A stretch of DNA of 64,000 nt from Opitutus sp. GAS368 (GCA_945874455.1 CAMCHO010000002.1:28155-92154), one strand, 5' to 3'. Positions 27,301 through 36,003 are shown, counted from the stretch's first letter. Translations and numbers: made by a program. The notes: generated by a model from the sequence alone, not told the origin.

Positions 27301-27446
27301 ACCGGGTTTACGACCTCGCCCAGGGCAACAGCGATTATTATAAGACCGGGGCGAACAGCCTCAACGCCGCCACCGGCAGGCCCAACTATATCTATCGCTA
27401 TACCGATCCCGTCAGCGCGACCCTCAGCGCGACCGTAAAATTCTGA
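24351..27446 (+). CDS. TonB-dependent receptor with N-terminal STN domain
   Basis: The ATG at 24351 gives a signal peptide (MLPRSFRGAFTALFCFVANC, then VVSAQ). Residues about 35-110 are a secretin/TonB N-terminal (STN) domain (LVDLPADTAEKSLQRLSEQS, REVLFPADAV). Then comes a TonB-box-like linker (LNEIVELSPFEIT) typical of Opitutaceae receptors, a plug (LVKVPVTVDVLTRDFMNDIG, DRLTFRGLTSGG, VERFDFGKGSNSLLFGDSAPGG) and a beta-barrel ending in aromatic VSATLSATVKF. 1031 residues. STN-bearing receptors usually signal to an anti-sigma factor, but no FecI/FecR pair is in the window. It heads a cluster with two metallohydrolases and another receptor. Confidence 0.92.
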   Translation: MLPRSFRGAFTALFCFVANCVVSAQTAGATAHLSGRVLVDLPADTAEKSLQRLSEQSGREVLFPADAVENMRTQAVKGEMTPRAALDAMLAGTTLMGFEDARTGVITIRRGALFPKKASAAPRVDPYSARTAAEPLNEIVELSPFEITESFDDKWSATSTLLGNRTGQELVKVPVTVDVLTRDFMNDIGVFNLEDAAAFVSGVTAVPRIEAKSDNDRLTFRGLTSGGSGNVFAPLSSRNFFPWMVPSDTYNVERFDFGKGSNSLLFGDSAPGGQATTTTKRARFITANEVLAFYDSFGSYRLQLDLNRKINRHLAIRLNVVNRSDKSYVEGNYQRFRAGDIAVTYRPFTNTVISLEAERGQFQRRRADNYAAIRDVAAPGRSFATNNRWVYTSDGEIIHRTSTSPAAIDRTGTGGNVMSLLAGQTVGVRMPDGSQKLFRGFDRTFNLRGIGDYLDRPYNVVTAMVEQNIGKLSLQASYNQQFQHQDRNDVAFGAGVTTAPVIDVDGAGRPYIDMPGNIATYKVFGNTLKAGRLSAAYPFAFGRVMKQYLVLTATRSRDYAVNRRFGLANTAEPGLAANNLLQFRAYLDDPRALSNGGWDRFLLGNLPRTATFQPTVFESYLNTGPFIDVRYTRNYTASASGEYFGGRLNSLVGISYNQLSRKNPVDAAYATDARGFVTFFKTPEEAPEMYRYDPKYTLTAKSWLAGLTYALFKRDAASVSLYGIYSQSFNFQSQLTFTGRDLGPSKGSTYESGLKGDLFHGKVFYTIAAYEIERQHMGYAWTPDTVTPSQFEDLFNPNNLLPSDPAFFRVETGLGNERRTVDSQEKSSGIELTLIGKRFHGLQARLTFSKSKVEATRDFSDFKRMLDAAVARTAAANAPGGDRTQAENATYLANAQNILLSNTNITVVTGRRSAPYTGSFVLDYQFTRPAGLRLGLTGVWTPDYNLAILNAAIYQGGASCPLGLYAIYDCKIFRQRTSFRLGLNRVYDLAQGNSDYYKTGANSLNAATGRPNYIYRYTDPVSATLSATVKF

Positions 27447-27458
27447 GCATCGACCCCT

Positions 27459-28793
27459 ATGATTATACCCTTCCCGGCACTCCGATGGCCTGTCGTTAAC
27501 GTCGCTTCGTGTGCGCGAATCCTGGCGCTGGCGATGCTCAGCGTGGCTGTTCCCGCCGCGTTGGCCGCGGTGCCGGGGAAGGCGCTGCCGCGCTGGGAGC
27601 GAGGAATGCTCGACATTCATCACATCAACACCGGCACGGGAAACTCGGCCTTCTTCGTGCTGCCCGACGGCACTACTTTACTGCTGGATGCGGGTGCCGG
27701 CTATCGGGAAGAAAAGGTCAAATCGCGTTACGATGCGCCCCCGCGCCCCGACGCCACGCTGCGCCCCGGACAGTGGATCGCGCGTTACGTTCAGCGGATG
27801 CACCCGATGGGGGCCGCGGGAGAGTTGGACTACGTTGTGCTGACTCATTTTCACGGCGATCACATCGGCGGCTTGGAGCCAGCCTCGCCGCGGGCGCCCG
27901 CTGGCACCTACCGCTTGACGGGCATCACGGACGTGGCCGAGGGGGTGCGCCTGCACACGCTGCTCGATCGCGGCTGGCCGAAGTATGACTATCCCGCCCC
28001 GTCCGGCGGTGCGTTGATGCTGAACTATCGTGCATTTCTGAAATGGCAGGTCGAGCACCGAGGGCTCCGCGTTGAAACGTTCGCTCCTGGCCGGTCAGAC
28101 CAACTTGTCCTGCGGGGTGGGCCGCGGGATTTTCCCACGTTCGAAATTCGCAATCTCGCGGCCAATGGCCGGGTCTGGACTGGGAGTGGCACGGCCACCC
28201 GCAGTCGCTTTCCGGAGGGAGCCGTGCCGAGCGAAAATAACTGTAGCACGGCCCTGCGACTTTCTTATGGGGCATTTTCTTATTTTAGCGGCGGCGACAT
28301 GTCCGGCGTCCCGAGCACCACGAGAGGGGCTTGGGACGAAATGGAATCGGCCGTGGCCTGGGTCTGCGGCCCGGTTGATGTCGCGTTGTTGAACCACCAC
28401 GCTTCACCAGGAGACGTCGCCAATGACTTTTTCCTGAGCGTGCTCCAACCGCGGATACACGTTGTTTCCGTCTATGCCGCGAGCCAGCCGGGTCCGGACG
28501 TCCTCCGTCGCCTGCTGTCGGAACGTACGTATCCGGGGCCGCGCGACATCTTCACGACCAACTGGCAATGGCCAGGGCGTCGGGACCACATGGTCAAGCT
28601 CTTCGGCGAATCCGACACGGCGTGGTTGTTCGACCGGATCAGTCAGATCGCCTCGAACCAAGGGCACGTTGTGGTGCGGGTCGATCCCGGCGGGGCGCAC
28701 TACCGCGTGATCGTGATCGACGATCAACGGGCCGAGGGAGTCGTATTATCCGTGCACGGGCCCTTTGCCGCCCGCAGCGTGCAGGCGCCATGA
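27459..28793 (+). CDS. Exported metallo-beta-lactamase-fold hydrolase (first of a tandem pair)
   Basis: 444 residues, beginning 12 bp after the TonB receptor stop. Long signal peptide ending near PAALAA. The metal motif THFHGDHIGG gives His130, His132, Asp134 and His135. Further MBL markers: LLLDAGAG strand-loop, SYGAFSYFSGGD with the bridging Asp, and LLNHHASPGD with a His. Large inserts separate the motifs. About 40 percent alike by eye to the next protein, so the pair arose by duplication. Substrate is unknown; position between two TonB receptors suggests processing of an imported ligand. It overlaps the next gene by ATGA. Confidence 0.88.
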   Translation: MIIPFPALRWPVVNVASCARILALAMLSVAVPAALAAVPGKALPRWERGMLDIHHINTGTGNSAFFVLPDGTTLLLDAGAGYREEKVKSRYDAPPRPDATLRPGQWIARYVQRMHPMGAAGELDYVVLTHFHGDHIGGLEPASPRAPAGTYRLTGITDVAEGVRLHTLLDRGWPKYDYPAPSGGALMLNYRAFLKWQVEHRGLRVETFAPGRSDQLVLRGGPRDFPTFEIRNLAANGRVWTGSGTATRSRFPEGAVPSENNCSTALRLSYGAFSYFSGGDMSGVPSTTRGAWDEMESAVAWVCGPVDVALLNHHASPGDVANDFFLSVLQPRIHVVSVYAASQPGPDVLRRLLSERTYPGPRDIFTTNWQWPGRRDHMVKLFGESDTAWLFDRISQIASNQGHVVVRVDPGGAHYRVIVIDDQRAEGVVLSVHGPFAARSVQAP

Positions 28794-30040
28794 AGATCCC
28801 TCAGCTGAAGATAATTCTTTTCGGGACGGTCATTTTCGCCCTCTGCCCCCGCCCGATGAGCGGTGAGGATATCGTCGGGAGTGAGATCGCGCCCTGGGTG
28901 CCGGGGATGCTCGATATCCATCAAATCAGCACCGGCCGGGGCAATGCCGGCCTCTACATTTTTCCGGATGGAACGTCGCTGCTGGTCGATGCCGGCGAAC
29001 TTCCGCGCAAGACCGCGCGACAGACGCCGGATCGACCGGATGGCACGCGACCGGCCGGTGAATGGATTGCCCGGTATCTGCGCCATACACTCGCTCGGGA
29101 GCTACGCCCGACAATTGACTACGCGCTCATCACGCACTTCCACCCCGACCACATGGGTGGAATTTCCGGCAGCCAGCCCCAGGCGCTCCACGGTGACTAC
29201 TCACTCACGGGCATGACTTGGATGGGTGAATCGTTCCGGATCGGCAAGATGCTGGACCGCGGGTGGCCGGACTACGCCTACCCGAAGGCAATCGCCGATA
29301 TCGCCACGCGGAACTACCGCAGCTTTGTTCGGTGGCAGTCCGCCCACAACGGTATGAAGGCGGAACGATTCCTGCCGGGCCGCAACGACCAGATCGTCCT
29401 GCAACGGGATCCCGTAAAGTTTCCTCACTTCGAAGTGCGCAACATCAGTGCGAACGGCGAGGTTTGGACGGGGGTGGGGCGGGAGACGCGGCAGCATTTT
29501 CCTGCACTGGCAGATGTGCCGCCGGCCGACTGGCCGAACGAAAATATGTGCAGCATCGCTTTTCGTTTGAGCTACGGGAAATTCGATTATTTCAGCGGGG
29601 GCGACCTCCCTGGTATCCCGCAGGAAGGGTATCCGTTGTGGCACGACGTGGAAACGCCCGTGGCGAAAGCGGTCGGCCCGGTCGAGGCTGCGCTGCTCAA
29701 TCATCACGGCTATATTGACTCACAAAACGAGTTCTTCGTCGGCTCACTCCGCCCGCGCGTCTGGATCATCTCGACCTGGGATTCGGGGCATCCGACCGCG
29801 CGGGTTTGGCAACGCCTCCGGTCGGAGCGCGTTTACTCCGGGCCCCGCGATATTTTTGCCACCGATCTGCATCCGGGTACCCGCGATGTGGTCATGGGCA
29901 TCGAGAAACTGGCGAGTGATCGCGGGCACGTCGTGCTGCGCGTGGCCCCCGGAGGCGGAGCCTACCGCGTGGTGATTGTGGACGACGCCTCCGAGAGCCA
30001 CGTCGTCAAAAAAATCTTCGGCCCCTTCCCGTCGCGGTGA
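28790..30040 (+). CDS. Exported metallo-beta-lactamase-fold hydrolase (second of a tandem pair)
   Basis: The ATG at 28790 overlaps the upstream stop. 416 residues with a signal peptide (MKIPQLKIILFGTVIFALCP). Metal motif THFHPDHMGG with His116, His118, Asp120 and His121; then SYGKFDYFSGGDLPG and LLNHHGY as in the first copy, GPRDIFATDLHPG shared with it (GPRDIFTTNWQWPG there). The strong co-linearity over the whole length shows tandem duplication. The stop is followed in the same frame by the next receptor gene. Confidence 0.88.
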   Translation: MKIPQLKIILFGTVIFALCPRPMSGEDIVGSEIAPWVPGMLDIHQISTGRGNAGLYIFPDGTSLLVDAGELPRKTARQTPDRPDGTRPAGEWIARYLRHTLARELRPTIDYALITHFHPDHMGGISGSQPQALHGDYSLTGMTWMGESFRIGKMLDRGWPDYAYPKAIADIATRNYRSFVRWQSAHNGMKAERFLPGRNDQIVLQRDPVKFPHFEVRNISANGEVWTGVGRETRQHFPALADVPPADWPNENMCSIAFRLSYGKFDYFSGGDLPGIPQEGYPLWHDVETPVAKAVGPVEAALLNHHGYIDSQNEFFVGSLRPRVWIISTWDSGHPTARVWQRLRSERVYSGPRDIFATDLHPGTRDVVMGIEKLASDRGHVVLRVAPGGGAYRVVIVDDASESHVVKKIFGPFPSR

Positions 30041-30058
30041 CAGCTTTATGAACATTCC

Positions 30059-33031
30059 TTGCTGCTCTCCCCGGCCTTTCTGCTGGGGGGCTTTCACCAC
30101 GTAGCCGCTTGGATGCTGCTCGCCGCCCTCTCCGGTCCGGGGGGCAGTGCGGCCGAGCCGACGAGGAATGTCACCGCGGCGCTGACGGGCAGCGTCGCCG
30201 GCACCGTGAGCAACGCCGGCACGAGTAACCTCCTCGAAGGCGCGCACGTCGAACTGCCCACCCTGGGAATCGTGGCGGTCGCGGATCGCACCGGTCGCTT
30301 CATGCTCAATGGTATTCCGGCCGGCCCCCATGAGATCGTCGCCAGCTACACGGGCCTCGATCCCAAGCACGGCACGATCAACGTCACGCTCGGCGAGCGG
30401 GCGATCCGGGACTTCGATTTGACGGCATCTATCTATCGGTTGGGCGCATTTACGGTGAATGGAGAGCGGGAAGGGACCGCCGCCGCCCTCACGGCTCAGC
30501 GTAACGCTGAGAACGTCAAGAATGTCGTCGCGATGGATACCTACGGCAACCTGCCGAACATGAACGCCACCGAATTGGCGATGCGTCTGCCCGGCGTCGC
30601 CGGCATCCCCGGCGATGAGGTGTTCGAAGGCGTTACCATTCGCGGCATGAGCCTCGGCCTCAATACGATCACCATCGACGGAGGCATGATGTCGAGCTTT
30701 CAGGCCATGTCGCGGCAGACGCGGATGACGGCGTTTACCGGGGCCATGTTCGAACAACTTGAGCTGATCAAGGGGCACACGCCTGACCGGGGGGCGGATT
30801 CGCTGGGCGGAACGATTAACTTCAAGACCCGTTCACCGTTGAGCATGAAGGAAAAACGCCGGTTGACTTACGCCCTTTCGGCGCGCTTCGCACCCTCGTT
30901 TACCGAGCAGATTCCGATGCGGCGCGACCATCCCAGCCATCCGCTCCTCAACGCGTCGTACCAGGAGGTGTTTGATGTTCTGGGCGGTGCGCGGAACCTC
31001 GGCGTAGCGGTCAATCTGTTCTACAGTGAGAACGTCTTTGGCAATTTCCGCACCACCCGCGATTTCGAGAACACGCTCACGACGCCCGCGCATCTGTGGG
31101 ACTACCGCACGGAGGACAACTTCAACAACCGTAAACAAGCCAGCCTCAGCACCAAACTCGACTATCGGCTTTCGCCCGGCACCAAGCTCATGCTCAACGT
31201 GATTTACAACGACGCGTTTGAGCCCGCGCGCCGCCGATACACCACGCGAGCTTTCACCAATCAGACGGTGCCCAACGCGACGACCTCTGGCGTCATTCCA
31301 GGCTACACCTCCCGCATCACCCAAGTCCGCCCGGTGGCCGCCTCGCTCATCGATGTGACCTCCACCTTGGCGGAGCGCTTCCAGCGTCTGCGGCATGCCG
31401 ACCTCGGCGCGGAACACACGTTCGGCGCGGTGGCCCTCGACACTGCGGCACTGCTCAGCCGGACCCGTTACAGCATCGGCAACAACGACGGCGCCCTGAT
31501 AAATTGGGTCACGAATATTGGTTGGATTCTCGATCGCACGCAGTCGGATCTCTACCCGCGATTCACGCAAACCGCCGGAGCGGACATCACCAGTCCCCAA
31601 AGCTATCGGCCCGCGCCGACTGCGCTGAGTAGCAACAAAGGTATCCAAAACGAGCATCTGGTGAAGGATCTCCGCGCCAACATCAGCTTCCGACTCCCCA
31701 CTGAGGCGTTGGCTGTTTCATTGAAGACCGGCGGCCAATGGCGCCGGCAAACCGTTACGGATGCGGATGACCGCCGGCGCTGGAACTACACCGGCACCAC
31801 CGCCCTCGCCAACGACCCTGCGCTCATCACGTGGGATGAAAAGAAGACCGGCCGGCGCATTCCCACGTGGGACTTCGCCCAATTCATGCAGGACGGAGAA
31901 CCCGTCACACCGACTCTGTGGCGCGAGGATCTCTACTATGCCCAAGCTCAGAAATACACCCTTTCCCGCAGTGTGACCGAGACGGTCACGGCCGGCTACA
32001 TCATGACGCAGGGCAAAGTGGCCGCCACTGGTTTTCTGGCTGGGGTGCGCCTCGAGACCACTGATACGAGCAGTTATGGTTGGGTTCGCTCCCGCGTTGC
32101 CAGCACCGCAGCCCAGCAGGCGGTGGACCCGATCGGTTCCGCCCAGCGTGACTTTGCCAACAATCGCCGCGAGATCGAGGGTCGTTACACCAAGTCATTT
32201 CCGAGCATTCATCTCAACCGGAACCTCACCCGCAATCTCAAGGCCCGGCTGAGTTGGTCCACGAGTTTCGGCCGGCCCCCGATGACCAACGCCGTGCCCA
32301 ACGAAACCCCGAGCGAGGCGAACCGAACGCTCACCATCAGCAACCCGGCTCTGTTGCCGCAGTCCGCGACGAATGGGGATGCGACCCTCAAATACTATTT
32401 CGAGCCGGCGGGCGCTTTTTCCGTCGGCTGGTTTCACAAGAAAATCACGGACTACATCGTGACCGGGATCAACTCAGGCACCATCGGGACGGGCGTGAAC
32501 AACGGCTACAACGGTGACTACGATGGCTTCACGCTGCTGTCGTCGGCCAATGCCGGCACCGCGTTCGTTCAGGGCTGGGAGTTTAGCTACGTGCAGGCGT
32601 TCAAATTCCTGCCCGGACTGTTGAAGGAGCTGGGTCTTAACGCCAACTACACGCTGCTCAACACCCACGGGAACTTTGGTGGGAATATCAATCTGGGTAA
32701 TGGCCAGATCCCGCGTTTCATTCCGATGACGGGTAACCTCAGCCTCTCGTGGAGACACCGCGCCCTCAGCACCCGGGTGCTCTACAACGTGACGGGTGAT
32801 TACCCCGAGTCCTATGCGATCGCGACGATCGCGCGGAACCGCTTTGTGATGAGACGTGAAATCGTAAACCTCGGTGTGGCCTACGAACTCCGACCCCATT
32901 TAAGCCTGACCTGCGATGTCGCGAACCTCTTCAACGCCCCGCAGAAATTCTATCGCGGCGTTCCCGATCAGTTGGACACCGAGATCATTCAGGGCGCGAC
33001 GCTCACGATTGGCATGCAGGGCCGATTCTAA
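30059..33031 (+). CDS. TonB-dependent receptor with carboxypeptidase-regulatory-like N-terminal domain
   Basis: About 990 residues. After the leader comes a carboxypeptidase D regulatory-like domain (GSVAGTVSNAGTSNLLEGAH, ADRTGRFMLNGIPAGPHEIV), a plug (NVVAMDTYGNLPNMNATELA, RLPGVAG, VTIRGMSLGLNTITIDGG, LELIKGHTPDRGADSLGGTI) and a barrel ending GATLTIGMQGRF. The plug is of the TonB-Xanth-Caul/oligosaccharide type. The start is problematic: in frame there is only a TTG at 30059 or an ATG at 30113, whereas a well-placed ATG at 30048 is out of frame and would join if the G6 run at 30085-30090 had one more G. See findings. Confidence 0.9.
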   Translation: MLLSPAFLLGGFHHVAAWMLLAALSGPGGSAAEPTRNVTAALTGSVAGTVSNAGTSNLLEGAHVELPTLGIVAVADRTGRFMLNGIPAGPHEIVASYTGLDPKHGTINVTLGERAIRDFDLTASIYRLGAFTVNGEREGTAAALTAQRNAENVKNVVAMDTYGNLPNMNATELAMRLPGVAGIPGDEVFEGVTIRGMSLGLNTITIDGGMMSSFQAMSRQTRMTAFTGAMFEQLELIKGHTPDRGADSLGGTINFKTRSPLSMKEKRRLTYALSARFAPSFTEQIPMRRDHPSHPLLNASYQEVFDVLGGARNLGVAVNLFYSENVFGNFRTTRDFENTLTTPAHLWDYRTEDNFNNRKQASLSTKLDYRLSPGTKLMLNVIYNDAFEPARRRYTTRAFTNQTVPNATTSGVIPGYTSRITQVRPVAASLIDVTSTLAERFQRLRHADLGAEHTFGAVALDTAALLSRTRYSIGNNDGALINWVTNIGWILDRTQSDLYPRFTQTAGADITSPQSYRPAPTALSSNKGIQNEHLVKDLRANISFRLPTEALAVSLKTGGQWRRQTVTDADDRRRWNYTGTTALANDPALITWDEKKTGRRIPTWDFAQFMQDGEPVTPTLWREDLYYAQAQKYTLSRSVTETVTAGYIMTQGKVAATGFLAGVRLETTDTSSYGWVRSRVASTAAQQAVDPIGSAQRDFANNRREIEGRYTKSFPSIHLNRNLTRNLKARLSWSTSFGRPPMTNAVPNETPSEANRTLTISNPALLPQSATNGDATLKYYFEPAGAFSVGWFHKKITDYIVTGINSGTIGTGVNNGYNGDYDGFTLLSSANAGTAFVQGWEFSYVQAFKFLPGLLKELGLNANYTLLNTHGNFGGNINLGNGQIPRFIPMTGNLSLSWRHRALSTRVLYNVTGDYPESYAIATIARNRFVMRREIVNLGVAYELRPHLSLTCDVANLFNAPQKFYRGVPDQLDTEIIQGATLTIGMQGRF

Positions 33032-33279
33032 GGCGGCCTCTATGCGGCGGCTGCGATCGACCCGCCCGTTGGTGGTCTGTTTCATTCCTGCTACGAAACG
33101 TTGAGTTTTCGCGAGGGAGCGCGCACGGCGATTTCCACGTGAACCTCCAGTGTCGCGTCCCGTGCGATTCAGAAAAATGCGTGAAACTCAGCAACGGCCG
33201 ACGCGCGGCCACGTCCGGCTCGACGCCACTCCACTTCGCTGCCCACCTTGCGACCACGGTTTCATTTCCCGAAAAAATT

Positions 33280-34227
33280 ATGTCCACCCCATCGTCTCCG
33301 ATTCCCTCGCTCGCCCCGCTCTCTCGGCGCCGCTTCCTCGCCGCCGCCGCTGCCGTCCCTGCGGCCCTCGCTTTCGCCTCCCTCGCCGGCCGCGCCCAAT
33401 CGGCCTCGGCTGCCACCGCGCTGACGGCGAAGCCGACCAAGCCGAAAAAATATCCCATCGGCATCGAGCTCTACGCCGTCCGTGGCGAACTCGCGAAGGA
33501 TCTCCCCAAGACGCTCCAGACCGTCGCCAAGCTCGGCTACGAGTGCGTCGAGTTCTACTCGCCGTATTTCGGGTGGACGTTTCCGTTCGCCAAAGATGTT
33601 CGCCGGCAGCTCGAGGATCTCGGGCTGCGCTGCTACTCGACGCACAATAGTTTCGCGTCGTTCACGCCCGGCGAGACGATGGGCCGCGCGATCGAGCTCA
33701 ACCAAATTCTTGGCGCGAAAACCCTCGTGCTCGCGAGCGCCCCCCGCACCGCTGTCGGTGCCGAGGGTTGGAAAAAACTCGCCGGCGATCTCGCCACCGC
33801 CACGGCGGAACTCGTGAAGCACGGCCTCTCTGCCGGTTTCCATAATCACGCCAGCGAGTGGAAAAAAATCGAGGGTGAGGCTCGCATCATGGACTTGCTC
33901 GCGGCCGGCACGCCGCAGGACTTTGTACTCCAGTTCGACGTCGGTACCTGCATCGAGGCCGGTGCCGATCCCATCGCCTGGATCAAGGCCCACCCCGGCC
34001 GTATCCAGAGCGTTCATCTCAAGGACTGGGCGCCGGGCACGCGCGCCGAGGAAAAAGGTTTCCGCGTCCTCTTCGGCGAGGGCGTCACGCCGTGGAAAGA
34101 AATCCTCGCCACGGTCGAGTCGGTCGGCGGTGTGGAGTTTTATCTGATGGAGCAGGAAGGCAGCCGCTACTCCGAGTTCGAGACCGCTGAGCGCTGTCTC
34201 GCCACGTGGAAAAAAATGCGCGCCTGA
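33280..34227 (+). CDS. Tat-exported sugar phosphate isomerase/epimerase-like TIM barrel
   Basis: The ATG at 33280 starts a Tat leader (LSRRRFLAAAAAVPAALAFA). The 315-residue protein is an AP-endonuclease-2-type/xylose-isomerase-like barrel: YPIGIELYAVRGEL, LGYECVEFYSPYF, LRCYSTHNSF, SAGFHNHASEW, VLQFDVGTCIEAG, IQSVHLKDWAPG and the final VEFYLMEQEG. The Glu/Asp/His metal ligands of the fold are in these motifs. Close relatives appear beside Gfo/Idh oxidoreductases and DUF1080 proteins in Verrucomicrobiota and act on keto-sugars; the exact substrate is open. A strong terminator follows. Confidence 0.85.
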   Translation: MSTPSSPIPSLAPLSRRRFLAAAAAVPAALAFASLAGRAQSASAATALTAKPTKPKKYPIGIELYAVRGELAKDLPKTLQTVAKLGYECVEFYSPYFGWTFPFAKDVRRQLEDLGLRCYSTHNSFASFTPGETMGRAIELNQILGAKTLVLASAPRTAVGAEGWKKLAGDLATATAELVKHGLSAGFHNHASEWKKIEGEARIMDLLAAGTPQDFVLQFDVGTCIEAGADPIAWIKAHPGRIQSVHLKDWAPGTRAEEKGFRVLFGEGVTPWKEILATVESVGGVEFYLMEQEGSRYSEFETAERCLATWKKMRA

Positions 34228-34249
34228 TCGCGCGCCACTCGCTCGTTCG

Positions 34250-34282
34250 CGCCGCGTCCTCAAAAACGCGGCGTATTTTTTT
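34250..34282 (+). terminator. Rho-independent terminator after the isomerase gene
   Basis: CGCCGCGT-8 nt-ACGCGGCG forms a perfect 8-bp GC-rich stem (34250-34273) followed by TATTTTTTT. It lies 23 bp after the stop codon at 34227. Confidence 0.85.
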
Positions 34283-34405
34283 CCTCCCTGCATCGTTCCG
34301 CCCAAGCGTAGTGGCCTTGAAGGCCCAGGGATATTTTGGCTGGGCACCGTTTGGATCGAAACGTGAGTCGCACTCCGCATTGGGGTTTCGTGGCCCCTCG
34401 TTGTT

Positions 34406-34642
34406 TCAGTGAGTTGATTGCTTTTTTGGAGCGGGAAGATCGTCGCCTTCGACGGCGACGCCGGCGGGGCCTCGCTCGTCTTGCAGGATCACTCCGATGA
34501 ATTCGCGCTTGAGCGACACGTGCACGACGTGACGGCCCTCGCGATCGACGCCGATGCTGCGCGCTGGCGTGAACCGTGTGTCGATCGCGATTGGGTAGAG
34601 CGTCTTGAAACCGTCGGGCTCCTGCTTGCCGCCGAATGACGC
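34406..34642 (-). pseudogene. Gene remnant, C-terminal fragment of unknown family
   Basis: Reading the minus strand from about 34642 to the TGA at 34406 gives a protein-like segment: SFGGKQEPDGFKTLYPIAID, TRFTPARSIGVDREG, VVHVSLKREFIGVILQ, ending KKQSTH. An in-frame stop lies just upstream and no start is present. I do not recognise the family. The quality of the translation (charged and hydrophobic alternation, no low complexity) against its short length suggests decay, not chance. Confidence 0.35.
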
Positions 34643-34688
34643 GAGCTATTTTCCGGCGCGCTCGCAGCGATGGAGGGTGTCGCTGGCT

Positions 34689-34811
34689 TATCCCAACGTC
34701 TTTTGAACTCTGGAATTTTCGGTAGCTGCGAGCGCCAGCGAGTGGTGATCCGTCCACGCGCTGGCGCTCGCGGCTACCGGGCGCCTCACAGTCTGAATCT
34801 TTGGGGCGATG
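34689..34811. repeat. Palindromic dispersed repeat, copy A
   Basis: 123 bp almost identical in order to 38997-39119: ATCCCAACGTC, TTTTCGGTAG, a hairpin with 25-bp arms (34721-34745 and 34754-34778, 23 of 25 paired), then CTGAATCTTTGGGGCGAT. The hairpin begins GTAG and ends CTAC, as in REP sequences. Confidence 0.8.
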
Positions 34812-34815
34812 GGGA

Positions 34816-34960
34816 TCAGCCGTCGATGACGTCGAGGTCGCCGTTGGGTGGGACGTGCCTCGCGCGCATACGGAGGATACGTTTGCCCCCGCCGGGTTTT
34901 TGGCGATCTCGCCCTTGGCGTTTTTAAATTTTAGAAATCGTGAAATCGTGAATTCTGGCA
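34816..34960 (-). pseudogene. Possible frameshifted gene remnant
   Basis: Minus-strand translation gives FKNAKGEIAKNP and, in the next frame after a short disrupted stretch, GGGKRILRMRARHVPPNGDL then DVIDG and TGA at 34816. The two pieces look like one C-terminus broken by a frameshift. Family not recognised. It abuts repeat copy A, which may have inserted beside or into the dying gene. Confidence 0.25.
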
Positions 34961-35089
34961 GCGGTCATTTGGCCCCTCGGAATTTCAAACCAGCGATCAC
35001 TCACCTCTGAAGGGCCTTTGAGCGCATGGCTCAAAATCGGAAATTACAGAGGCGCGATGACCGATGCGCGATTTCAAGATTCGGGGTCT

Positions 35090-35977
35090 TCAAGCGTGGC
35101 GTCCCTTGAACGTGAGTTCGGCGACGCCGCTTTTGTCGAGATGGCCGAGGTTGAGTGCGACCAGCTTGTCGAACTGCTGTTTCGTCGCGCCGGCGAGTGG
35201 CAGATTGAGGCCGGCTTGGGCCCCGAGAATCCACGCGATGGTGGAATCCTTGGCCGCGTGCGCGCCGGAGAAATAGCAATCGTGTGCGCGGTTTTGCATA
35301 TCCTCGCCATCGGTCTTGAGGACCTGCGAGTTGGCGCCGGTTTGGAGGAAAACCTCGCGCAGCATGTCGAGGTTGAGCCCGAGCGCGGCACCGAGGCCGA
35401 GGCCTTCGGCGAGGGCGCAGGTGTTGATGTTCATGACCATGTTGACGAGCGCCTTCACCTGCGCGGCTTGGCCGGTGCCGCCGATGTGGCGTAGCGCGCT
35501 GCTCAGTTTTTCGAGGATGGGCTTCACCCGGGCAAACGTCGCGGCGTCGCCGCCGCACATGAGATAGAGCGTGCCGGCGCGCGCCTGCGGGATCGACGAG
35601 GCCATGCAGCCTTCGAGGGTCACCGCGCCGACCGATTGCGCGCGGCGCTCGACTTCGACATGCGTGGCAGGCGTGAGCGTGGCGCAGTTGACGAAGGTCT
35701 TGCCGCTGGCACCCACGAGGAGGGAATCGCCTTTTTCGGCAAACACGCCGAGCTGCGAGGCATCGTCGGTGACGACCGTGAAGATGACGTCGGCGGCCGC
35801 CGTGACTTCGGCCAGCGTGCGTACGCTCGTCGCGCCGATCTCGGCGGCGAGGGCGTCCGCGGACGGTGCGTGGACATCGTGGACGGCGGTGACGGCGTAG
35901 CCGCAATCTTTGAGGCGGCGAGCCATGTTGGCTCCCATGCGGCCGACTCCAACAAAGGCGATGCGTTCAGAATTCAT
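35090..35977 (-). CDS. NAD(P)-dependent beta-hydroxyacid dehydrogenase (3-hydroxyisobutyrate dehydrogenase family)
   Basis: 295 residues. N-terminal Rossmann motif IAFVGVGRMGANMARRL (GxGxMGxxMA), VVTDDASQ, then NCATLTPATHVEVERRA, substrate-binding loop EGCMASSIPQARAGTLYLMCGG (family: D.PVSGG...A..G.L), and catalytic Lys in GGTGQAAQVKALVNMVMNIN. C-terminal helical domain with KDSTIAWILGAQAG. The D of 'DAPVSGG' is replaced by EGCMASS, so substrate preference may differ from standard members; glyoxylate/succinic-semialdehyde reductase activity is an alternative. Soluble, no leader. Confidence 0.87.
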   Translation of the reverse strand: MNSERIAFVGVGRMGANMARRLKDCGYAVTAVHDVHAPSADALAAEIGATSVRTLAEVTAAADVIFTVVTDDASQLGVFAEKGDSLLVGASGKTFVNCATLTPATHVEVERRAQSVGAVTLEGCMASSIPQARAGTLYLMCGGDAATFARVKPILEKLSSALRHIGGTGQAAQVKALVNMVMNINTCALAEGLGLGAALGLNLDMLREVFLQTGANSQVLKTDGEDMQNRAHDCYFSGAHAAKDSTIAWILGAQAGLNLPLAGATKQQFDKLVALNLGHLDKSGVAELTFKGRHA

Positions 35978-36003
35978 GTGAGGGAAATAATGGGAAAAAC
36001 GTC

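Noticed and set aside
34418-34639. 73-codon plus-strand frame
   Set aside because: The minus strand of the same bases reads more like protein; the plus frame is probably its shadow.
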